Source: JAXLWB01 sp046328715 (GTDB lineage: Bacteria; Chloroflexota; Anaerolineae; Caldilineales; Caldilineaceae). From it: a stretch of DNA of 64,000 bases. How positions within the stretch are numbered: the first letter of the stretch is position 1; every line of letters begins with the position of its first letter. The DNA lies in contig JAXLWB010000002.1 in assembly GCA_046328715.1 (NCBI GenBank), positions 1 through 64,000 on the forward strand, given 5' to 3'. Shown in pieces: positions 52,711-60,431 of the stretch. The position numbers were made by a program, and so were the translations under genes. The notes under the pieces were generated by a model. The model did no database searches, was not told where the DNA came from, and was given only the letters and a program-made list of their open reading frames with translations.

Positions 52711-52746
52711 GTAACACGGATCATGTATATGCATGATCCGTTATAC
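52711..52746. terminator. Stem-loop after the sugar kinase gene
   Basis: A 10-bp perfect stem (52716-52725 with 52732-52741), extended by GTA/TAC (52711-52713 with 52744-52746), with a 6-base loop. It directly abuts the kinase stop on the minus strand and has no T-tract. Confidence 0.6.
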
Positions 52747-54384
52747 TTACAATCCGTGATTCTCCGTATGGATCGCGGCCAACCGAGCAAAGCTGCTCTT
52801 CAATTGAGGATAGAGTTCACGAAAGATAGGATACAGTTCGTCATAGATGCGACTGTTTGCTAGCAAAGGCTCAAAACGGCGTTCAATCGGAAAGAAATCG
52901 GATGAAGGAGCAAAACTGTTATACCAACCAAGCGCCATCCCCGCCAGAATCGCCACGCCCCGTGTCCCTGCCTCGCCCGGATCGGCCACCACATTGACCG
53001 CATAGCCCAACACATCCGCCAAAATCTGCGGCCAAACAGGAGATTTAGCGCCTCCCCCCACCAAGTACAATTCCTGTATGCCTGAACTTTTCGTGACTGT
53101 CCCTTCCCCTAGCAGGGGAGGGTTAGGGTGGGGTCGAGGGTTAGGGAGGGGTCGCATCGCTTCCTGCAAGCTCCGATAGGCAAATGCAACCCCTTCCATC
53201 ATCGCCCGCGTCATTTCGGCCTGCGTGGTCTGCTGCGAGATGCCGATAAAGCAAGCACGGGCATGAGGATCGCTGAAGGGAGAACGCTCGCCAGCCAAGT
53301 AGGGAAGGTAGAGAAGGCCACGGCTGCCAGGAGGAACGGAAGTTGCCATGTCATTGAGTAACTGGTAATCAGTAATTGAGGTAGGTTCAACTCGCCACCT
53401 GTCACCGACCGCTCGCCACCACTCCAAATTTCCACCTGCGGTAAGCATCGGCGCGACTTGAATAAAATTCTGCGGGTCGGGATGACAGAGCGTGAAGATG
53501 CCGCCTTGGGGATTGGGTGTGGCTGCAAGCAACGATCCTGCTACCCAACCGCTTGTACCGAGATAAGCATAGAGCCGTCCCGGTAAACCTGCGCCGACGC
53601 CGATGGTTGTTGCCCCGAGATCGCCACAGCCACGCAGAATCGGCGTACCTTCGGTCAGCCCCGTGAGCGCAGCCGCTTCAGCCGTCAATTCTCCTGCCAA
53701 CGTGCCCGATTTCTGCAAAAGAGGCAACAAAAAGGGGTCCAGCCCCAACTCTTGCAATAAGAGGTATGCCCAAGTTTTCCCCTGCAAATCGAGCAAACCG
53801 GTAGTTGAGGCGGTCGTGAAATCAGCACCAGGCATGGCCCCCAACTTCCAAGCGACATAGTCATGGGCGCCGATGAGGATGGCGTTGGTCTTGGCCAGCC
53901 GCTCGGGGTCATGCTTTTGCAGCCAAAGCAATTTTGCCAACAAACTACTCGCTCCCTGCTCATTCCCCGTAATCTCGACCAGGCGCTCAGCGCCGATCTT
54001 CTGCTGTAGCCAAGCTGCTTCTTCCTGAGCGCGGCTGTCCGAGTAGAGAATGGCGCGGCCCAGAGCGCCATCGCAGCCAAGAAGGATACAATCTTGCATT
54101 TGACCGGAGAGGATGATGGCAGACAAGCCTAACCCCTCCCTAACCCTCCCCAAAACGGGGAGGGAATTGTCACGGGAGAGGTCGCTATTCATCTTCTCTT
54201 GAAGCTGTTGAATGGCGGAGAGGGTGGCGCGCCACCAATCTTCGGGGTCCTGCTCGACGATGTTGCCAGCTTCGGAGTAAGTAGGGTAGTCAGCGTAGCC
54301 AGTTGCCAGGATTTGGCCGGAGCGGCTGATCAAGGCGGCTTTGGTACCGGTTGTTCCAATGTCGAGCGTGAGAAGAGTGTCCAT
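52747..54384 (-). CDS. FGGY-family sugar kinase, xylulokinase-like
   Basis: 545 residues from ATG 54384, just before LLTLDIGTTGTKAALI; an upstream ATG at 54444 would add 20 residues of low-complexity sequence. It phosphorylates a ketose or polyol with ATP. The N-terminal phosphate motif DIGTTGTK, substrate motif SGQMQDCILL with YSDSRAQEE, the second ATP-binding motif in YAYLGTSGWVAG, and GGGAKSPVWPQILADVL with GTRGVAILA identify the xylulokinase group. Two in-frame repeat inserts are visible: NSLPVLGRVREGLG (54125-54172) and RPLPNPRPHPNPPLLGEG (53096-53160). It lies in a minus-strand operon with a binding protein and permease. Confidence 0.88.
   Translation of the reverse strand: MDTLLTLDIGTTGTKAALISRSGQILATGYADYPTYSEAGNIVEQDPEDWWRATLSAIQQLQEKMNSDLSRDNSLPVLGRVREGLGLSAIILSGQMQDCILLGCDGALGRAILYSDSRAQEEAAWLQQKIGAERLVEITGNEQGASSLLAKLLWLQKHDPERLAKTNAILIGAHDYVAWKLGAMPGADFTTASTTGLLDLQGKTWAYLLLQELGLDPFLLPLLQKSGTLAGELTAEAAALTGLTEGTPILRGCGDLGATTIGVGAGLPGRLYAYLGTSGWVAGSLLAATPNPQGGIFTLCHPDPQNFIQVAPMLTAGGNLEWWRAVGDRWRVEPTSITDYQLLNDMATSVPPGSRGLLYLPYLAGERSPFSDPHARACFIGISQQTTQAEMTRAMMEGVAFAYRSLQEAMRPLPNPRPHPNPPLLGEGTVTKSSGIQELYLVGGGAKSPVWPQILADVLGYAVNVVADPGEAGTRGVAILAGMALGWYNSFAPSSDFFPIERRFEPLLANSRIYDELYPIFRELYPQLKSSFARLAAIHTENHGL
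53096..53160 (-). repeat. In-frame dispersed repeat in the kinase gene, copy 1
   Basis: CCCTTCCCCTAGCAGGGGAG followed by GTTAGGGTGGGGTCGAGGGT encodes PNPRPHPNPPLLGEG. The core is the same as in the NRPS A-domain insert at 28655-28772. Confidence 0.8.
54125..54172 (-). repeat. In-frame dispersed repeat in the kinase gene, copy 2
   Basis: AACCCCTCCCTAACCCTCCC followed by a CAAAACGGGGAGGG arm encodes NSLPVLGRVREGLGL between the helix after the substrate domain and SAIILSGQM. Confidence 0.75.
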
Positions 54385-54471
54385 GGGTAAGAGATGGGGA
54401 GGTGGGGAGATGAGGGAATGAGGAGATAGGAGAGAAACCTTCACCCTATCACCTCACCTTCCCATCTCATT

Positions 54472-55428
54472 CTACTTTGCGTTTTCCTTTGTAATCAACA
54501 CACCACCAATCGTTACGAGATTGCTCTCGGGCGCTTTGCCGTCGAGTTGGGCGGCGACGATATCGACCAGTTGTTTGGCCATGCCGTCAAAGTCCTGGGC
54601 AACCGTGGCAAGGAAGGGACCACCCTTGAGGATCTCGGCCTTGGCAAAGTCAGTGCCATCAATGCCGACCACTTGAATGCCTTTGCGGCCAGCGGCATCG
54701 ATCGCCTGCACGGCGCCCATCGCTGGTTCATCCCAACCTGCCCAAACGCCAGCGATGTCACCATCGTTGGGATGAGCGGTCAGCAGGTCTTGCATGAGGC
54801 TGCGGGCAAAGTCAAGCGGACCGGGCACTTCGATGTGCTTCTTCTCGATGATTGTAATGTCGGGATATTTGGCAAATTCGGCGGCGGCAGCTTCGGCGCG
54901 AGCACGCACACCGGGATGGGGATCGTGGGTGAACATGATCACATTGCCCTTGCCCCCAATCGCCTCAGCCAAGGCATGGGCGCTGATCTGCCCCAACTGC
55001 CCATTGTCGGACGTGATGTTGAGCGCCACGCCGTCAGCGACACCTGCATCTAGACCAAAGACGGGAATATTGGCAGCTTTGGCTGCATCCAAGCCTGCGG
55101 TCATCTGCGCAGGGTCGCCCATGCCGAGCACGATGGCATCGGCCTTCTGTGTGACGGCGTTCTCGATCTGGCTGACCAGGAGATTGAAGTCAGCGTTGGT
55201 GTCGGTGACGGTCACATTCCAGCCTTTGGCCTTGCCATATTCCTGGAACTTGTCGATGACTAACTTGGTCGTGGCGTTTGCCATGTAGGGGGTGACAATT
55301 GCAATGGTCTTTGGCGTGCCGGCGCTGCCACTGTTATCCGATGCTGGGGCTGCGGCTTGCGGTGCAATACAACCCGCCAAAGCGACAAGCAGCAACAATG
55401 AAATGAAAACATGAAGACGACGAAACAT
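54472..55428 (-). CDS. Sugar-binding lipoprotein of an RbsB-like ABC transporter
   Basis: 318 residues. Signal peptide with lipobox VALAGC, then the Peripla_BP_4 fold with KTIAIVTPYMANATTKLVID at the first strand, the hinge segment AIVLGMGDPAQM, and VWAGWDEPAMGAVQAI and VVGIDGTDFAK in the C-terminal lobe. It captures a pentose or hexose outside the cell. AGGAG precedes the start. It works with the permease encoded upstream (55517); no ATPase gene is in this operon. Confidence 0.92.
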   Translation of the reverse strand: MFRRLHVFISLLLLVALAGCIAPQAAAPASDNSGSAGTPKTIAIVTPYMANATTKLVIDKFQEYGKAKGWNVTVTDTNADFNLLVSQIENAVTQKADAIVLGMGDPAQMTAGLDAAKAANIPVFGLDAGVADGVALNITSDNGQLGQISAHALAEAIGGKGNVIMFTHDPHPGVRARAEAAAAEFAKYPDITIIEKKHIEVPGPLDFARSLMQDLLTAHPNDGDIAGVWAGWDEPAMGAVQAIDAAGRKGIQVVGIDGTDFAKAEILKGGPFLATVAQDFDGMAKQLVDIVAAQLDGKAPESNLVTIGGVLITKENAK

Positions 55429-55516
55429 AGCTTCTCCTTAGGAATTGTGTTTTCGATCTAGTTTTGTAACAACATGGATTTTGAAGAACATGGGTTAAAA
55501 TGGTTAATTGGGAAAC

Positions 55517-56449
55517 TTACTCTCTCTTACCCGCCAAACCGGACAGCAACACCGCCAGCACAATGATGGTCCCCGTCAGCATATTCTGAACATAGGAATT
55601 GATGCCGAGAATGTTCAGTCCGTTGTTGAGTACACCCAAAATCAGCACGCCAAAGAGTGTACCGAATGCATGCGCTTCGCCCTCGCGAAACATCGTCATG
55701 CCGAGGAAGACCGCCGCGATCGAATTGAGCATCAGCGGTTCACCGGCGGTGGGATGAGCCGAGAAGAGGCGACTGGTGAGCACGATGCCCGCCACCGCCG
55801 CGCCCAATCCTGTACAGGCAAAGGCCACCATACGCAGCCATCGTACATTGATGCCGGCCAGGTAAGCAGCCTGTTTGTTGCCACCAATCGCATACCAACG
55901 GCGTCCAAGTTTGGTCTGTTCGAGCGTGACCAGGACCAAAATGAAAATTGCCAGCATGATCCAGACTGAGTTCGGCACGCCAAGGGTGCTTCCTTGTCCA
56001 AGCGGGCGGAACGATTCTGGGATACCAGCAAAAAGCGTGCCGCCATCGGTGTACCAAAGCGAGGCACCCCGATAGGCAGTCATCGTGGCCAATGTAGCAA
56101 CAAAAGCTGAGAGGCCAGCATAAGCCACCAGCCAGCCGTTGATTGCGCCGCCCACCAGCCCGACGACCAGTGTAAGCGCGATACTTGGCAGCACTGCCCA
56201 GCCTGTGATCAACCGATCCGCCACAATCACACCACAGAGGCTCGCCAACGCCCCAATTGAAAGATCAAAGTCGCCAACTACCATCACCACAGTCATAACC
56301 GACGCAGCAATGGTCAGAATGGCCACCTGCTCGGTGATATTGCGTAGATTGCTCAGCGAAAGAAAAACATCGGGGCGTAGAACGGTAAAAGCCACGAACA
56401 TGGCCAAAAAGCCAGCAAAAGTACCATAGGCACGTAACCATTGTGTCAT
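55517..56449 (-). CDS. RbsC-like sugar ABC permease
   Basis: 310 residues with about 8-10 spans. GDFDLSIGALASLCGVI and GLGAAVAGIVLTSRL are typical of BPD_transp_2, as are GGNKQAAYLAGI and FLGMTMFREGEAHAFGTLFG. It is first in the minus-strand operon. The start codon at 56449 lies about 180 bp from the divergent LacI promoter. It probably needs an ATPase from elsewhere, perhaps the MglA-type protein at 61746. Confidence 0.9.
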   Translation of the reverse strand: MTQWLRAYGTFAGFLAMFVAFTVLRPDVFLSLSNLRNITEQVAILTIAASVMTVVMVVGDFDLSIGALASLCGVIVADRLITGWAVLPSIALTLVVGLVGGAINGWLVAYAGLSAFVATLATMTAYRGASLWYTDGGTLFAGIPESFRPLGQGSTLGVPNSVWIMLAIFILVLVTLEQTKLGRRWYAIGGNKQAAYLAGINVRWLRMVAFACTGLGAAVAGIVLTSRLFSAHPTAGEPLMLNSIAAVFLGMTMFREGEAHAFGTLFGVLILGVLNNGLNILGINSYVQNMLTGTIIVLAVLLSGLAGKRE

Positions 56450-56592
56450 AAATGATCAGTCTAGCATAGAAAACAATCAGGCGACAAAGGCACCTGATCC
56501 AAAAGAGGAAGATCATTCCCTACGGACCGCCAATCAGTTAGTGTTCTCTTGATTTGCTTTTAAGCGTGCAGCGAAAAATCTGTATTTGGTGG

Positions 56593-56621
56593 TTGACAAT
56601 CATTAGACTATAGCATAGAAT
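56593..56621 (+). promoter_or_regulatory. Sigma-A-like promoter of the LacI regulator gene
   Basis: TTGACA (56593-56598), a 17-bp spacer, then TAGAAT (56616-56621). Transcription would start near 56628, giving a leader of about 137 bases that holds both operator candidates. Confidence 0.7.
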
Positions 56622-56633
56622 TCGTTCACCATA

Positions 56634-56647
56634 TGAAAAGCTTTCCA
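56634..56647. promoter_or_regulatory. LacI-type operator candidate 1
   Basis: TGAAAAGCTTTCCA, reverse complement TGGAAAGCTTTTCA, right after the predicted start point, where a bound repressor would block transcription. It matches candidate 2 in 12 of 14 positions in the complementary orientation. Confidence 0.5.
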
Positions 56648-56718
56648 CAATTTACAGATCAATTTCATCAGAAACTCCCGTACAATAAAACTTTCTGATA
56701 GGAACTCTGATAGATATG

Positions 56719-56732
56719 TGGAAATGTTTTCA
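56719..56732. promoter_or_regulatory. LacI-type operator candidate 2
   Basis: TGGAAATGTTTTCA, 85 bp from candidate 1, close to eight helical turns, so looping is possible. It resembles the TGxAAxCGxTxxCA pattern of LacI/CcpA sites with two deviations. Confidence 0.45.
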
Positions 56733-56765
56733 TAAAACCACGGATGATGAACGAAATAGCTAGCT

Positions 56766-57776
56766 ATGATTGTCACAATTAAAGATGTCGCAAAACATGC
56801 AGGTCTATCCCAGGCAACCGTATCGCGTGCCTTAAACAAAAGCGGTTACGTGAGTGAAGCTACTCTCCAGCGCGTGATGAAAGCAGTTGCCGATCTGGAT
56901 TATCAACCAAACTGGATGGCGCGTGGATTGCATGGCAAATCGTCTAACCTAGTGGGATTGATTGTGCCTGAAGTTTTGAGCATGTATGACAATTCGGTCA
57001 TCCAGTTTATTGCCGAAAAACTGCATGCACATCAATATGGGCTGTTGCTCTGCCTCAACAACGAAAACGCGGAACTCGACCTTAGCTATTTGCAGTTGTT
57101 ACATGAAAAACGGGCCGCTGGGGTGATCTACACACACCCGCTAAAAGGAAACAACTCAAATTACCTTCGCAAACTGGCCGAAGAGGTGCCAATTGTCGAA
57201 CTGAATCGGCGACGCGAGAAACATTTCCTTGATGCTGTGTTAGCAGACAATACACAAGGTGCCTATCAGATTACAAAGTATCTTCTCGAATTAGGACACC
57301 AGCGTATTGGCTTGATTATGGGCGAAAGCGAACTGACGACTGGGAAAAATCGGCTCAATGGCTATTACATGGCATTACATGAAGCAGGCTTGACGATTGA
57401 ACCAGAACTGGTACAGATTGGCAGTTTTAGCCGCCAGCACGGTGAAGTTGCAGCCGAGAAGCTGCTCACAAGCAAAAAGCCGCCGACTGCAATTCTGGCG
57501 GGGAGCAATCGCATTTTGCTTGGGGTTGTGCATATTTTGAGCCAACGTAAAATCCGTGTTCCTGATGATCTGTCGCTGGCGTCATTTAATGATTCCGAGT
57601 GGCTAGCATTTTGGCAGCCGCCAATTACGACGGTTGACATCGCCGTCGAAGAAATGGCCCATCTGGCCGTTGATCTGCTGCTGCGGCGGATCACAGCGCC
57701 CGACAAAAAGGCCAAACCGCGTGAGTATTTACTCAGCACATCGTTGATCATTCGTGATTCGTGCAGAAAAGTGTAA
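56766..57776 (+). CDS. LacI-family transcriptional regulator
   Basis: 336 residues. The N-terminal helix-turn-helix (TIKDVAKHAGLSQATVSRAL) and hinge (YQPNWMARGLHGKSSNLVGLIVP) are typical. The sugar-binding region has VLADNTQGAYQITKYLLELG and SLASFNDSEWLAFWQPPITT. It probably represses its own operon and the divergent permease operon until an inducer sugar binds, through the two palindromes in front of it. Three bases separate its stop from the next start, so the SDR gene is co-transcribed. Confidence 0.93.
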   Translation: MIVTIKDVAKHAGLSQATVSRALNKSGYVSEATLQRVMKAVADLDYQPNWMARGLHGKSSNLVGLIVPEVLSMYDNSVIQFIAEKLHAHQYGLLLCLNNENAELDLSYLQLLHEKRAAGVIYTHPLKGNNSNYLRKLAEEVPIVELNRRREKHFLDAVLADNTQGAYQITKYLLELGHQRIGLIMGESELTTGKNRLNGYYMALHEAGLTIEPELVQIGSFSRQHGEVAAEKLLTSKKPPTAILAGSNRILLGVVHILSQRKIRVPDDLSLASFNDSEWLAFWQPPITTVDIAVEEMAHLAVDLLLRRITAPDKKAKPREYLLSTSLIIRDSCRKV

Positions 57777-57779
57777 TGT

Positions 57780-58772
57780 ATGACAGCAAAATCTTGTATC
57801 TTGGTCACAGGCGCAACCGGCAAAGTGGGGAATGTCTTTATTCGGCAGTTGCTAGAAAATCCAGCCTACGATCATTTTATCGTGCGTGCCCTCTGCCATA
57901 ACCGACTACTTGCCAGCAATGATCGACTGGAAGTGGTGCGCGGCTCGATTGAAGATCGCGCGACAGTGCAGTCGATCATGCAGGATGTCACCCATGTTCT
58001 GCACCTGGCCACCAGTAAAGAGACGCCCGACACGATCATGGATGTGGCCATCAAAGGCTTGTTTTGGCTGCTTGAAGCTTGCCGTACCAGCCCTACCTTT
58101 CGCCAATTTATCTTGATTGGCGGCGATGCAGGCATGGGCCACTTTTTCTATCCTCATCCAATTCCTGTCACCGAAACGCAGAAACAGAGCGCCTATCCCG
58201 GTTGTTATGCCCTTTCCAAGGTGTTGGAAGAGGTGATGTTGGAGCAATACTACATTCAATATGATCTCAACGGCTGTTGTCTGCGCGCGCCCTGGATCAT
58301 GGAGAAGGATGATCTGAAATTCACCCTTTCCTTTGGCAACGATCTATTTGGCGGACCTTCCTGGCGGGCCTTGGTCGGCGATGAAAGGGCCGATCTTTAT
58401 CAGCAAACGCAGACGATTCCCGTGATGTTAGCGGCAGACGGCAAGCCGCTCAAGCGCAATTTTGTGCATGTCGAGGATCTGGTCAGTGCGATCCTGCTGG
58501 CCATCGATCACCCCAAAGCGCGCCAACAACTTTTTAACATCTGCATGGACGAGCCTCTGGATTACGGCGAACTCGGTACTTATCTCAAGCAAACACGGTC
58601 ACTTCCCAACGTGGAGATTCCCACCTCGTTTCATTCCACCTGGCTCGATAACAGCAAAGCCAAGTTTTTACTCAACTGGCGAGCGCAGTACAACTTGCAA
58701 AGGATGATCGATAGCGCCTGGGAATACCAGCGTGCTGCCGATGATCCACGAATCGTATGGTATCCGGGGTAG
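57780..58772 (+). CDS. NAD(P)-dependent SDR (epimerase/dehydratase type)
   Basis: 330 residues of the extended short-chain dehydrogenase fold. The nucleotide-binding GATGKVGNVF, the acidic VRGSIEDRATV and the catalytic pair in YALSKVLEE (YxxxK) are visible. FVHVEDLVSAILLAI and the end SAWEYQRAADDP are typical of NAD-sugar epimerases and uronate dehydrogenases. It may oxidise or epimerise the sugar taken up by the transporter; uronate or aldose substrates are guesses. It is translated right after the LacI gene. Confidence 0.85.
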   Translation: MTAKSCILVTGATGKVGNVFIRQLLENPAYDHFIVRALCHNRLLASNDRLEVVRGSIEDRATVQSIMQDVTHVLHLATSKETPDTIMDVAIKGLFWLLEACRTSPTFRQFILIGGDAGMGHFFYPHPIPVTETQKQSAYPGCYALSKVLEEVMLEQYYIQYDLNGCCLRAPWIMEKDDLKFTLSFGNDLFGGPSWRALVGDERADLYQQTQTIPVMLAADGKPLKRNFVHVEDLVSAILLAIDHPKARQQLFNICMDEPLDYGELGTYLKQTRSLPNVEIPTSFHSTWLDNSKAKFLLNWRAQYNLQRMIDSAWEYQRAADDPRIVWYPG

Positions 58773-58781
58773 GCAGTGGGT

Positions 58782-58857
58782 CAGTAAGTCAGTGGGTCAG
58801 TGAGACAGTGAATCAGTTGGACTGAGCCACTGACTTACTGTCTCACTGTCTCACTGA
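58782..58857. repeat. Interleaved inverted repeats a-b-a'-b'
   Basis: a (58782-58795) pairs exactly with a' (58827-58840), and b (58797-58811) pairs exactly with b' (58843-58857). The order is that of a pseudoknot or of two mutually exclusive hairpins. The whole is built from CAGTGAGTCAGT-type units, lies 10 bp after the SDR stop, and ends 38 bp before the next gene. Confidence 0.7.
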
Positions 58858-58895
58858 AATACTTTCAGTTCTATTTCACAGCAAAGGAGAAAATC

Positions 58896-59945
58896 ATGAG
58901 TCAACAAGAAGGCGTACAACTGTCAAGCGTGGTCAACGAGATGGGACGACGTGGTTTTTTGCAGGGCTTGATGGGTTTGATGGCGGGTGGCATGTTGGCA
59001 GGATGTGTGGCTCCGCAACAAGCAGCCGCACCTGCCGCAGCCGGTGGTGGCATTGCCTATCCTTTTGGCAAACCGTTGAAAGCAGCGTTCTCGAATGCCG
59101 GATTGGGCGCAACCTGGTGTGCCCAAGGCAAAGAGACAGCCGAACATTGGGGCAAGTGGATGGGCGTGGAAGTGACCTGGTTTGATGGCGGTCTGAGCAT
59201 CGACACCCAGCGCAAAGCCATCGATGATATGGCAGCCCGCGATTGGGACTTTGTGGCGATCCAAGCCTTCGGCATCGACACCCTGGTCGATCCAGTCAAA
59301 CAGATGATCGCCAAGGGTACCCCGGTGATTCAAATGGACACCACCATCAGCAAAGATGACATCGGCATCACGACTTTCCTGGAACCAGACAACATTTACA
59401 TGGGTTCGGTTGTCTCCGAGGCAATCTTCCAAAAGATTGGCGGCAAGGGCAACGTGATCATGACCCAGGGAGCACTGGGCCACACCGGTGCGCAAGGGCG
59501 GGCGGCTGGCTTCAAGGAGGCAATTGCCAAATATCCCGATGTCAAAGTGTTGGCAGAAGATCCAGCCGATTGGGACGTGAACAAAGTCGCCAAGCTTTGG
59601 GAAGATTACCTGGTCAAGTATCCCGACATCCAGGCTGGCTTCTTCCACAACGACGACATGGCGTTGGCCGCCTATAATGTGATCAAGAACGCCGGGCGCG
59701 AGAAAGACATCGTCCTCGGCGGTGTGGATGCCATGCCACCTGCGCTCGACGCCGTGGCCGATGGGCGCTTGCTCACTTCGGTACGCAATCCCTCCTGCCG
59801 CATCCACTGGGGCGCCCTGGTGATCGGGGCCTTGGCCGCTACGGGTGTCAAGGACATTCCAAAGTACATCCTCACCGACGGCCCACTGGTCACACAGAAG
59901 AATGCTGCGGGTCAGAAGTTTATGCAGGCACAGTTCTTGATGTAA
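58896..59945 (+). CDS. Sugar-binding lipoprotein with twin-arginine signal
   Basis: 349 residues. The N-terminus has MGRRGFLQGLMGLMAGGMLAGC: a Tat-like RR-x-F-L followed by a lipobox, so it is probably exported folded and lipid-anchored. The mature part is a Peripla_BP_4 protein (AAFSNAGLGATWCAQGKETA, YLVKYPDIQAGFFHNDDMAL, IVLGGVDAMPPALDAVADGR). Binding-pocket details are not readable. AAGGAG lies before the start codon. A second, unlike binding protein follows at 60432. Confidence 0.9.
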   Translation: MSQQEGVQLSSVVNEMGRRGFLQGLMGLMAGGMLAGCVAPQQAAAPAAAGGGIAYPFGKPLKAAFSNAGLGATWCAQGKETAEHWGKWMGVEVTWFDGGLSIDTQRKAIDDMAARDWDFVAIQAFGIDTLVDPVKQMIAKGTPVIQMDTTISKDDIGITTFLEPDNIYMGSVVSEAIFQKIGGKGNVIMTQGALGHTGAQGRAAGFKEAIAKYPDVKVLAEDPADWDVNKVAKLWEDYLVKYPDIQAGFFHNDDMALAAYNVIKNAGREKDIVLGGVDAMPPALDAVADGRLLTSVRNPSCRIHWGALVIGALAATGVKDIPKYILTDGPLVTQKNAAGQKFMQAQFLM

Positions 59946-60431
59946 CGATTTACAGATAAACCTCTCAAGAGGGAGAAGGTTAGGACTTATACAAGACGCG
60001 GTAGCACAAGAACGAACAACAGAGTATCTTGCTCTACACTGCACCCTCGTCTTGCCTAAGTCTGAAAGTATCAGTTTTGCAGAGGGTAGGCAGGTAGCTA
60101 GAGGCATCTTAGCTGCCTGCCCCAAACAGGCCAGGTGCTCCCGGAAACTATTGTCGAAGCCAGAAGGGTTGTGATCGGGAATTGGGTTCTGGAAAGGAGA
60201 AAATACTTGTATAGGGTAGCACTTTGAGAAGGGTTTGACCCTATACAAGGATCGTGCGGTTGGATAGACCATAACTCAGGAAAGTATATTCTACCGGTCA
60301 GGTTCTAAAACTATATGAATTTTGTCCGCTTGGTCCCGGCTGGATTCATATTGTATACCACCGCAGCCGGTATTATATAGCATTGTTTGTTCTCGCTCAA
60401 GTCAGAATTAACAGTTTGAAAAGGAGAAACT
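59946..60431 (+). other. Intergenic region with hairpins between two binding-protein genes
   Basis: 486 bp. It contains a stem GGCAGGTAGCT/AGCTGCCTGCC (60089-60099 with 60111-60121, one mismatch) and a 12-bp perfect stem CTTGTATAGGGT (60206-60217 with 60238-60249, 20-base loop). Either could be a terminator-like or regulatory structure. An AT-rich, promoter-like stretch lies near 60340-60400 and AAGGAG sits before 60432. No convincing coding sequence is present; a long minus-strand open frame crossing here is only the shadow of the neighbouring gene. Confidence 0.55.

Larger units (their letters stand above)
56450..56765. other. Divergent control region of the two sugar operons
   Basis: 316 bp between the permease (-) and LacI (+) genes. 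It contains a strong sigma-A-like promoter for the plus strand and two LacI-type palindromes, described separately. A minus-strand promoter was not identified with confidence. No small gene was seen. Confidence 0.7.

Noticed and set aside
58771..58860. CRISPR-like short repeats
   Set aside because: Units are 7-8 bp tandem CAGTGAG copies without spacers. They are low-complexity repeats.
58923..60272. 449-codon open frame on the minus strand over the Tat-type binding protein gene
   Set aside because: It is a shadow of the plus-strand gene, whose signal peptide, lipobox and fold motifs are clear. The shadow has no recognisable domain or ribosome binding site.
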